Assembly: GCA_029939385.1 (NCBI GenBank)
Contig: JAOZSZ010000053.1
Location: forward strand, 1 to 5,763
DNA length: 5,763 bases
Source: Pontiella sp.
GTDB lineage: Bacteria > Verrucomicrobiota > Kiritimatiellia > Kiritimatiellales > Pontiellaceae
Reading direction: 5' to 3'
The position numbers and the translations under genes are program-made. Under the pieces are notes generated by a model. The model was not told the DNA's origin and made no database searches. It saw only the letters and a program-made list of their open reading frames with translations. Below are positions 1 through 5,763 of this stretch, piece by piece (positions within the stretch are counted from its first letter, which is position 1; every line of letters begins with the position of its first letter).

Positions 1-756
1 CTTACCGTTCTGATGGTGTTCGGTATTAAAGTCAGCTTATCATCTGTAACAGAAGCCAGAATTGAATTGTTAGATTTAACAACAAAAATAGAAGGTGCCG
101 ACCGAGTATTGGCTAAGCGGGATCAAATTGGTGAAACGTATCGTCATACGATATTAGAATTGAAAAATCATATAGCGTCCGTTCCTCCCGATCGTAATTA
201 TTACTCCTGGGCTACAGAAATTGTTTATTTACAAGCCCGTATGGTTGATCTGGAGATTGATGCGGTTGATGAGATCAATCTTAGTTCTTCGGCCAAGATT
301 GCATCAGAGGATGATGGGGTTCGTTTTGAATCGTATTCCCTTCGAATTACGGCACATGGGGGTTACGAAAGTATAAGGCAGTTTCTTTCTCGGCTTAAAC
401 AGAAGCATCCCTTGATGCGGATTACCGGAATCGAAATCAGCACGGGGGGCTCGCCTGATACTCATGATGTTCAGTTGTTTATCCAATGGCCCTTTAATTT
501 AGGCTATATCACCGAGGAATGGGAACGGATTTCTGCAAAGCAACAGGCCATTGATATTCGTGGCCCACTGAAAACTGAGCGGCCTACACGAAAATCTAAA
601 TCGGTTGCTGTGGATAAGGAAATGACCCTATCTAAAACTCCGGTTCCACCACCTGCTCGTTTGGAATCAACCCCGACGGCTGTAAAACAGTCGCCACCGA
701 AATGGACTCCCCCCATTAAGCTGGATTTGCCAAAGGAGGCAACGGATGAAAATTAA
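1..756 (+). CDS. PilO/GspM-like inner-membrane assembly protein, 5' partial
   Basis: Inner-membrane alignment-subcomplex protein of a type IV pilus or type II secretion machine; PilO-type proteins pair with PilN and bind PilP. The frame is open from the first base (251 residues visible). The first codons already encode the end of a hydrophobic helix (LTVLMVFGI), so the true start lies outside the window. The ATG at 13 falls inside that helix and has no visible ribosome binding site, so it is unlikely to be the start. Residues about 16-60 look like a charged periplasmic coiled coil. Residues about 107-166 have the ferredoxin-like pattern of PilO/GspM: strand, GGYESIRQFLSRLKQ helix, then HPLMRITGIEIS. 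From about 187 to the end is a basic, proline-rich tail (12 prolines in about 63 residues) that is not part of the core fold. The gene overlaps the next one by 11 bases. PilO is preferred over GspM because a PilP-like gene and a secretin follow. The family call rests on pattern, not a search. Confidence 0.75.
   Translation, partial: LTVLMVFGIKVSLSSVTEARIELLDLTTKIEGADRVLAKRDQIGETYRHTILELKNHIASVPPDRNYYSWATEIVYLQARMVDLEIDAVDEINLSSSAKIASEDDGVRFESYSLRITAHGGYESIRQFLSRLKQKHPLMRITGIEISTGGSPDTHDVQLFIQWPFNLGYITEEWERISAKQQAIDIRGPLKTERPTRKSKSVAVDKEMTLSKTPVPPPARLESTPTAVKQSPPKWTPPIKLDLPKEATDEN
732..739 (+). promoter_or_regulatory. Strong ribosome binding site inside the upstream gene
   Basis: AAAGGAGG lies 6 bases before the ATG at 746 and within the last codons of the PilO-like gene. 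It fixes the start of the PilP-like gene. Together with the 11-base overlap it suggests translational coupling of the two proteins. Confidence 0.8.
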
Positions 757-1180
757 CGGAATCTCACTCTTGGTGTTGGGCTTGTTTTTTAGTCTGACGA
801 TAGAAGCCTCTTCAGCCAATGCGGCTAAGAATATCGCGAATGGCACAAATAGTGCTTTAAACCCTACAACGTCAATGCAACGGGATCCTTTTTGGCCGGT
901 TGGGTATCAGCCAAAATGGCTCATTAATGAAGGAAAGACGGTGCAGGATAAAGCATTAGATGGCGACGAAAGTACGGATTGGAATGCAGCGATGAAACAA
1001 GTCTCAATACAAGGAGTGAGTAGCCGATCAGGAAATGAGTTCATTGCTATTATTAATGGGGAAATTAAAACCGTTGGAGAAACGATTTCACTTAACTATG
1101 GCAACTTATTTTATACGTGGATGGTTGATGCTATCACCCCCCCGAGTTCAGTCAAGTTACGCCGAATCTCTGTACAATAA
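746..1180 (+). CDS. PilP/GspC-like periplasmic protein of pilus/T2S machine
   Basis: A 144-residue exported protein that probably links the inner-membrane PilN/PilO-type complex to the secretin. Residues 4-19 form a hydrophobic signal segment, with a plausible cleavage at ANA-A (26/27). The sequence encodes no cysteine, so it has no lipobox, unlike classical PilP lipoproteins. A disordered linker is followed by the motif RDPFWPVGY (46-54). Residues about 82-144 form a small beta domain with the HR/PilP pattern: hydrophobic strand VSIQGVS, then FIAIINGEIKTVGETI, and a closing VDAI...VKLRRISVQ. No PDZ domain is present, so it is shorter than most GspC proteins. The start is supported by the ribosome binding site at 732-739. 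The secretin gene follows after 41 bases. The segment could instead be an uncleaved anchor, as in GspC. The role is inferred from position and domain pattern; sequence similarity in this family is typically weak. Confidence 0.7.
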   Translation: MKINGISLLVLGLFFSLTIEASSANAAKNIANGTNSALNPTTSMQRDPFWPVGYQPKWLINEGKTVQDKALDGDESTDWNAAMKQVSIQGVSSRSGNEFIAIINGEIKTVGETISLNYGNLFYTWMVDAITPPSSVKLRRISVQ

Positions 1181-1206
1181 GAAAGGAAGTCCATAACAAG
1201 GAAAAC

Positions 1207-1213
1207 AGGAAGG
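1207..1213 (+). promoter_or_regulatory. Ribosome binding site of the secretin gene
   Basis: AGGAAGG sits 8 bases before the ATG at 1222, within the 41-base gap after the PilP-like gene. A second in-frame ATG at 1228 is possible but less well spaced. I see no convincing promoter in the gap, which fits co-transcription with the upstream genes. Confidence 0.65.
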
Positions 1214-1221
1214 TAATCGCT

Positions 1222-3123
1222 ATGAAAATGAATACGATAATCAAAAGTTTTAAAGTCCTAATCGGGATATGTTTCATTGCAACACTCGCTTCAGCGCAAC
1301 CGGATAAAATTGAGGACAATGATTTATTAAAAATGTTGGAAACGGTTAATGCCGAGACTGAGCTTAAGGCCTCTATTGATTCTGATCCGCTGTCTAGAGT
1401 GCGGAGTACGATGGATGTAAACAATGAACGGGTCATCTCTACTGATAAAGGAATTGAAGAGGCTGTTATTTCCTCGGAGGTTAATATTTCAGAAGTTTCT
1501 AATGGAGTGATAGACGACATTGGGATGGCGAATTATACGGATACTTCCGCATCGAGTCAGGGGGATTTAATCTCTGTACGACTAAACAAGGTGGGATTGG
1601 AAGAGGCCATTAACCTATTTGCCCAACTTTCTGGGGCTAATATTATTGTTCCGGAGTTAACGGAGGCGAAGCAGGTTTCTGTTAATCTTAGGGATGTTGA
1701 ATGGCGTCCAGCACTACAGTCCATTCTTGATACGTATAACTATGAGCTTTATCAAAAGGTATCGGGTTCCAATGTTTTCAGTGTGCGCCGTCGTCCGGCT
1801 GGGGCTCCCGAACCCCAAGTGGTTGAAACCTTTAAACTTAAATATGCCACCGTTCCAAATGTGGCCGCATTGATTCGTGAATTATTGCCCGAGGGGGCCA
1901 AAGTATCCGAATTTGCATCGCGTAATATGATTGTCGTTAAAAGCTCCGAATCGAGTCTTAGTGAAGTTCGGTCGGTACTCTCAACGATCGATATTGTTCG
2001 TCAACAGGTTTTCATCGAATGCAAGTTCATGGAACTTAGCGATGGGGCACAACAGGATCTGGGTATCGATTGGCAGGTTCTTCAAGGGTATAGCGCGGGA
2101 TCGGTTGGTTCAACGGATCGGAGCTATTCTAAAACGGATTCAACCAGCACAAAAACGTCTCGTTTTGTAGATGCTACAGGGCAGGAATATGGCGATGCAG
2201 GCGGCTTCGGAGTTCCGGGTAGCTTGGATCCTATTACACCCGTCTATGAGGGGCTGACTCCAGCTCTTAATAAGGTTTCAGCTAAAGGTACTTCAGAAAT
2301 ATTAACGAGTGTTTTAAGTGCAGACGAGTTTCGCCTCGTCCTCAGTGCGCTCGAAGAAAACAAGGGCGTTAATGTGGTTTCCAATCCAAAGATTATTGTG
2401 GCCAATGAAGAAAGTGCCAATATTTCGATTGTCCGTAAAGAGCCAAACCTTAAGCAAGAGCGACAGCAGGCGATGAATGATACTCCAGACACCATCACGT
2501 TCACTCTTGATCCTGATCAACCCTTTTTTGAATACGGCATCAAGCTTGATGTCACCCCTTCAATCAATACTTCCAGTAATATTACGGTGCGGGTCAGGCC
2601 GTCGCTAACCCGTAAATTTGGGGATAAGCAAGCGGGAGATAACTCCTATCCGATCATTGATGAAAAGACCATTGATACCATCTTCAACCTTGCTAGTGGG
2701 CAAACTGCAGCCATTGGTGGACTCACTGAAGTGACCGATTCAGATACTGAGCGCAAGGTTCCTGTTCTTGGAAGTATTCCTTTTCTTGGAAGATTATTCT
2801 CCTGGAAGCAGACGATTAGCGATCAACGTGAAACGATTATCTTTGTGACGGTGGCTTTAGCCAACACTCAGGATATCGGTGAAGAAACGGGGTTGCCGGA
2901 AGATTCCGAACTAGCCCGCCGACAGATCATCAAGAGTCGCAACAAAAAAGCGATACGAGAACAGGGTCGAAAATACTACGAGATCCAAGAAAAAGATAAA
3001 CTCGATGATATGATCAAGGTCATGAATCAAAAGGAAGATGAACGGCAACAACGCCGCGCTCGCACGCTTCAGAAGGCGGAAGAAAAGACCCTTGAAAATA
3101 ATGAATTAGCCTTAGCTAAATAA
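1222..3123 (+). CDS. Outer-membrane secretin, PilQ/GspD family
   Basis: Forms the multimeric outer-membrane channel through which a pilus or secreted proteins pass. It has 633 residues. A Sec signal peptide covers residues 1-25, with cleavage at ASA-Q. Residues 26-113 are an acidic, low-complexity extension. An N0/STN-type domain lies at about 116-193 (LEEAINLFAQLSGANIIVPE, then VNLRDVEWRPALQSIL). An N1/secretin_N domain follows at about 200-260 (TFKLKYATVPNVAALIRELL). The secretin core runs from about 261 to 547, with VFIECKFMELS, the VVSNPKIIVANEE strand (384-398) and the hallmark VPVLGSIPFLGRLF (513-526) before RETIIFVTVAL. Only N0 and N1 precede the core, with no extra N1-like repeats, so it is closer to PilQ than to classical GspD, but no AMIN domain is visible. 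Residues about 551-633 form a highly charged, helix-prone tail. Neighbours are PilO-like and PilP-like genes upstream and a subtilase 60 bases downstream. The family is certain; pilus versus secretion use is not resolved. Confidence 0.95.
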   Translation: MKMNTIIKSFKVLIGICFIATLASAQPDKIEDNDLLKMLETVNAETELKASIDSDPLSRVRSTMDVNNERVISTDKGIEEAVISSEVNISEVSNGVIDDIGMANYTDTSASSQGDLISVRLNKVGLEEAINLFAQLSGANIIVPELTEAKQVSVNLRDVEWRPALQSILDTYNYELYQKVSGSNVFSVRRRPAGAPEPQVVETFKLKYATVPNVAALIRELLPEGAKVSEFASRNMIVVKSSESSLSEVRSVLSTIDIVRQQVFIECKFMELSDGAQQDLGIDWQVLQGYSAGSVGSTDRSYSKTDSTSTKTSRFVDATGQEYGDAGGFGVPGSLDPITPVYEGLTPALNKVSAKGTSEILTSVLSADEFRLVLSALEENKGVNVVSNPKIIVANEESANISIVRKEPNLKQERQQAMNDTPDTITFTLDPDQPFFEYGIKLDVTPSINTSSNITVRVRPSLTRKFGDKQAGDNSYPIIDEKTIDTIFNLASGQTAAIGGLTEVTDSDTERKVPVLGSIPFLGRLFSWKQTISDQRETIIFVTVALANTQDIGEETGLPEDSELARRQIIKSRNKKAIREQGRKYYEIQEKDKLDDMIKVMNQKEDERQQRRARTLQKAEEKTLENNELALAK

Positions 3124-3145
3124 TTTAAAACAGATGATGCCAATG

Positions 3146-3161
3146 CTCCGCTTCGGCGGAG
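3146..3161 (+). other. Perfect hairpin with UUCG loop in secretin-protease gap
   Basis: CTCCGC, then TTCG, then GCGGAG: a 6-bp perfect stem closing a C(UUCG)G tetraloop, an exceptionally stable RNA loop. It lies 23 bases after the secretin stop and 22 before the protease start. No T-run follows it (GAAATGGAAG), so it is not a standard intrinsic terminator. It may stabilise the 3' end of a processed secretin mRNA, act as a partial attenuator, or be a relic. The rest of the 60-base gap shows no clear promoter. Confidence 0.6.
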
Positions 3162-3172
3162 AAATGGAAGAA

Positions 3173-3176
3173 GAGG
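3173..3176 (+). promoter_or_regulatory. Ribosome binding site of the protease gene
   Basis: GAGG, within the purine-rich stretch GGAAGAAGAGG, lies 7 bases before the ATG at 3184 and supports that start. It sits only 11 bases after the UUCG hairpin, so the hairpin is unlikely to bury it. Confidence 0.6.
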
Positions 3177-3183
3177 TCTAACA

Positions 3184-5763
3184 ATGAAAAAGAAAACCAT
3201 GGTGTGGAGTATCGTCGTAACGGGCTTGTTTCTATGGGCCGGAATGGCTTTTAAATATAGTCTAAAGACGGCTCCTTCAAGCAAGGCTCAAAACTCGGAA
3301 AGAGGGCATTCCAATCAGGGAATCGCAGAAGAAATAGCGCATAAAAAAGTCGCAAATCTTCCGCAAATGCCAGACGGTTTTATTCCGAAAAAAGTCATAT
3401 CTCCTCGGTATACGACCCTTAATGAACATCAAGTCATGCAGTCTGACGGAACAATCGAACGCACGACTCTGGTGAAGAAGTCTGGAAAATATCCTTACCG
3501 TCTGGTGGTGGAAATACTTCGTAAAGATCGCCAGCTCAGAAAGTTTGTGCCCGTTGAGCGTACAGAAATGGTGGCCGACCATATCCTCGTTAGTTTGCGT
3601 GCTGGGATTAAAGTCAAGGTGCTTGAAGAACTTGTGGATCAATTTGGGGCAACGCTCCTTCGCTCACTTTCTGATGAACGCACTTTTGTGGTTCAACTTG
3701 CCGCTCCTTCGTTGAATGCCGTGAACGAAGCGATCATAGAATTTTCGAAAGCTACGGCCGAAGTTGCCTATGCTGAACCCGATTATATTCGCCACTTTTC
3801 TAAGACTCCAAATGATCCGATGTATACGGACGATCTTTGGGGGATGGCCCAAGTTTCTGCTCCTGCCGCATGGGATATTACGACAGGGAGTAAGGATGTG
3901 ATCGTGGCCGTGATTGATACGGGGATGGATATGGATCATCCCGACCTTATGGCCAACCTTTGGAATAACAGTGGCGAAATCCCTGGCGATGAGCTCGACA
4001 ACGATGGCAATGGCTATGTGGACGATGTCAATGGCTGGGACTTTGTGGAGAAAAACAATAACCCCGAAGATGTCGATGGGCATGGTACTCATTGTGCGGG
4101 AACCGTTGGTGCGGTGGGGGATAACGCCAATCAAGTGGCGGGGATTTGCTGGAATGTTAGCCTCATGCCTATTCGGGCGGGAAGTGCTCTTGGGCTATTT
4201 GATGTGGATATCGTAGAAAGCATACGTTATGCCGCTCGCAATGGAGCCAAGGTGCTTTCCAACTCTTATGGGGGGTCAGGATATAGCCAAACTATTTATG
4301 ATGCGATTGATTATGCCAACGGCCTTGACGTGATTTTCGTGGCCGCAGCCGGAAATGATTCGAGCAATAACGACAGCTTGCCACAATATCCGGCCAGTTA
4401 TGATTTGCCCAATGTGATTTCTGTGGCGGCGACGGATGATACAGATGCTTTAGCGAGCTTTTCCAACTATGGCCAAGAGTCGGTCGACCTCGGAGCGCCG
4501 GGGGTGGATATCGTTAGCACCTATTTGAATGGGGCCACCACTAGCATGGATGGCACATCAATGGCCTGTCCGTTGGTGGCGGGTGCCCTGGGATTGCTCG
4601 TTTCTATTGATCCTAGCATCACCCCTCCGGCGGCGAAACAGATGCTTCTCGATAGTGTAGATCCTATCGTTGGTTTGTCTGGAAAGACGGTGTCGGGCGG
4701 ACGCATGAATGTGCACACTCTCTTTACTAATGCGAATGATTCGGATGGGGATGGCATGCCGGATTCATGGGAAGAGCTTTATGGTTTTGATCTGAATGAT
4801 CCTTCCGATGCGGCATTGGATAATGATGCCGACTTCCTGACCAATTTGCTTGAGTTTCAGAACGGGTGCAATCCAACCAACATGGATACCGATGCCGATA
4901 GTCTGATTGATGGATGGGAGGTGCAGTATGCCTTTAACCCGTTGAATGTGTATGGACCGCTTCCTCGACTTCAGTATCTGGGTCGAAGTTCCGCTCCCCA
5001 AAATGCTTATGATGTGGCGATTCAGGGAAGCTATGCCTATGTCGCCGATGGAGAATATGGTTTATCTATTCTCGATATCACCAATCCCGAAAATCCATCC
5101 TTCGTTGGAAGCTACGCATCAGAGGGTTCGGCGCGCGGAATTGAAGTGGTTGGAAACTATGCCTATTTGTCGGATATCGACACGGGATTGCATATTATAG
5201 ACATCAGTTCCCCCTCCCTTCCATTGCTCGCGAGTGTGGTTGATTTAGAGGCACACAATGTTGCGATCGAAGGGGACTATGCTTATGTGGCTCAAGGAGC
5301 AGACGGTCTTGCGGTTGTTTCAATTTCAGACCCCGCCAATGCGATGGTTGTTGGAACATATAATACGCAGTTTCTAACGGCTTATGATGTTGCCGTTTCA
5401 GGAAACTATGCCTATTTGGGCGGAGAGGAATATTTCAGCAAAATCAACATTTCAAACCCAACGGATCCGAGTTATTCCACCTCTGAACAACTATTGATTC
5501 CATCCGGATTGAGTCGCTCGATGGCCATGTTCTTTAATGGATCTAATTTCTTCCTCACATTAGAAAACTATGGATTTTCAGTATTTGAAGAAGATCTATC
5601 CATTGCCACTCGCGAGGAGGGGTTATCCTTTGCTTTAGGCATCTGTGAAAACGATGGCCTCATCTATATTGCCGATGGCTCGGAGGGGCTGCGGGTTTTA
5701 AATGGAGCCGATCTGTCCACTATTTCAGAACATAGTGAATACGAGAATATCTTCGCCCAAAAT
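3184..5763 (+). CDS. Exported subtilisin-family (S8) protease with TSP3 and LVIVD repeats, 3' partial
   Basis: A large secreted or surface serine endopeptidase; 860 residues are visible and the frame is open to the last base. Residues 2-4 are lysines and 7-22 are hydrophobic, making a signal peptide or anchor with no clear cleavage site. Residues about 130-205 look like an inhibitory propeptide (ADHILVSLRAG ... VAYAEPDYI). The catalytic domain, about 209-512, has Asp245 in VIDTGMDMDHPDL, His300 in HGTHCAGT, oxyanion Asn391 in AAAGNDS and Ser459 in GTSMACP. All four are present, so the enzyme should be active. D272-D281 (DNDGNGYVDD) resembles a calcium loop. Residues about 518-590 are a TSP3-like calcium-binding linker. 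From 608 onward are LVIVD propeller repeats. Any C-terminal sorting tail lies beyond the window. It starts 60 bases after the secretin on the same strand, so it could share its transcript or be a neighbour by chance. Substrate and exact role are unknown. Confidence 0.93.
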   Translation, partial: MKKKTMVWSIVVTGLFLWAGMAFKYSLKTAPSSKAQNSERGHSNQGIAEEIAHKKVANLPQMPDGFIPKKVISPRYTTLNEHQVMQSDGTIERTTLVKKSGKYPYRLVVEILRKDRQLRKFVPVERTEMVADHILVSLRAGIKVKVLEELVDQFGATLLRSLSDERTFVVQLAAPSLNAVNEAIIEFSKATAEVAYAEPDYIRHFSKTPNDPMYTDDLWGMAQVSAPAAWDITTGSKDVIVAVIDTGMDMDHPDLMANLWNNSGEIPGDELDNDGNGYVDDVNGWDFVEKNNNPEDVDGHGTHCAGTVGAVGDNANQVAGICWNVSLMPIRAGSALGLFDVDIVESIRYAARNGAKVLSNSYGGSGYSQTIYDAIDYANGLDVIFVAAAGNDSSNNDSLPQYPASYDLPNVISVAATDDTDALASFSNYGQESVDLGAPGVDIVSTYLNGATTSMDGTSMACPLVAGALGLLVSIDPSITPPAAKQMLLDSVDPIVGLSGKTVSGGRMNVHTLFTNANDSDGDGMPDSWEELYGFDLNDPSDAALDNDADFLTNLLEFQNGCNPTNMDTDADSLIDGWEVQYAFNPLNVYGPLPRLQYLGRSSAPQNAYDVAIQGSYAYVADGEYGLSILDITNPENPSFVGSYASEGSARGIEVVGNYAYLSDIDTGLHIIDISSPSLPLLASVVDLEAHNVAIEGDYAYVAQGADGLAVVSISDPANAMVVGTYNTQFLTAYDVAVSGNYAYLGGEEYFSKINISNPTDPSYSTSEQLLIPSGLSRSMAMFFNGSNFFLTLENYGFSVFEEDLSIATREEGLSFALGICENDGLIYIADGSEGLRVLNGADLSTISEHSEYENIFAQN
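3808..4719 (+). other. Peptidase S8 catalytic domain
   Basis: Residues about 209-512 of the protease. It begins at NDPMYTDDLWGM, a common entry to bacterial subtilase domains, and ends near RMNVHTLF. The catalytic order Asp245, His300, Asn391, Ser459 is canonical for the subtilisin clan. Cysteines 304, 320 and 462 lie in or near conserved motifs (HGTHC, GICWN, SMACP). Cysteine at the first and last of these positions is familiar in bacterial subtilases. Confidence 0.93.
4735..4953 (+). repeat. TSP3-like calcium-binding repeats
   Basis: Residues about 518-590 contain DSDGDGMPDSWEELYGFDLN, then DNDADFLTNLLEFQNGCNP, then DTDADSLIDGWEVQYAFNP. These three aspartate-rich units, spaced about 26 residues apart, match the thrombospondin type 3 / EF-hand-like pattern found in exported proteins of PVC and related bacteria. 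They probably form a rigid calcium-loaded spacer between the protease and the propeller. Confidence 0.85.
5005..5763 (+). repeat. LVIVD-type beta-propeller repeats, continuing past the window
   Basis: Residues 608-860 contain units of about 41 residues with the pattern A-x-D/G-V-x-x-x-G-x-Y-A-Y-[VL]-x-D-x-x-x-G-L-x-I-x-D-I-S-x-P. Good copies start near residues 608, 650, 690 and 733. Two weaker copies start near 777 (SMAMFFNGSNFFLTLENYGFSVF) and 816 (FALGICENDGLIYIADGSEGLRVL). The family is thought to form a beta-propeller and is usually extracellular; binding to a partner or surface is inferred. The number of blades cannot be told because the repeat runs off the edge. Confidence 0.85.

Noticed and set aside
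13..15. ATG at 13 as the true start of the PilO-like gene
   Set aside because: The frame is open to the window edge, the codons before it continue a hydrophobic helix, and no ribosome binding site is visible.
1137..1143. Run of seven C in the PilP-like gene as a phase-variation tract
   Set aside because: It is short and lies near the 3' end, where slippage would change only about the last dozen residues. Two six-base G/C runs nearby (444-449, 709-714) suggest chance.
1152..1520. Reverse-strand open frame of 122 codons, and other reverse frames such as 3277-3642 and 3664-4134
   Set aside because: They lie antisense to well-supported genes, and their translations show no recognisable domain. 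They are explained as shadows.
3146..3161. The hairpin as an intrinsic terminator
   Set aside because: The stem is short and no T-run follows on either strand, so it was listed as an RNA structure of unknown role instead.
1..5763. A wholly new biological system
   Set aside because: All four proteins fall into known families. The unusual tails and the protease neighbour merit a look, but nothing in the sequence supports a new system beyond that.

Overview
The window holds four genes in a row on the + strand, with almost no non-coding DNA (41 and 60 bases between the last three). The first gene is cut at the left edge and the last at the right edge. The reverse strand carries only shadow frames. 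No RNA gene, mobile element, CRISPR array or origin was seen.

Positions 1-3123 are the trans-envelope part of a type IV pilus / type II secretion (T4P/T2S) machine. They encode a PilO/GspM-like inner-membrane protein (end at 756), a small PilP/GspC-like periplasmic protein (746-1180) and an outer-membrane secretin of the PilQ/GspD family (1222-3123). The order PilO-PilP-secretin matches the classic pilMNOPQ order. PilM- and PilN-like genes would be expected just to the left. The first two genes overlap by 11 bases, and each downstream gene has a good purine-rich ribosome binding site, so they look like one operon.

Positions 3184-5763 encode the first 860 residues of a large exported subtilisin-family (S8) protease. 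In order it has an N-terminal membrane or signal segment, a propeptide, a complete catalytic domain with Asp245, His300 and Ser459, a calcium-binding TSP3-like linker, and a run of LVIVD-type beta-propeller repeats that is still running at the edge. A perfect 6-bp hairpin with a UUCG loop sits between the secretin and the protease. A plausible but unproven link is that the protease is exported through, or co-expressed with, the secretin machine.

The organism is a diderm bacterium, because it has a secretin. The RDPFWPVGY motif in the PilP-like protein, the DSDGDGMPDSWE linker and the LVIVD-bearing subtilase are reminiscent of the PVC group (Kiritimatiellota, Verrucomicrobiota or Lentisphaerota). 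This assignment is from memory of such proteins and has not been searched.

Overall the families are all known. The unusual points are the accessory tails on the PilO-like protein and the secretin, the apparent lack of a lipobox in the PilP-like protein, and the protease next to the secretion genes.
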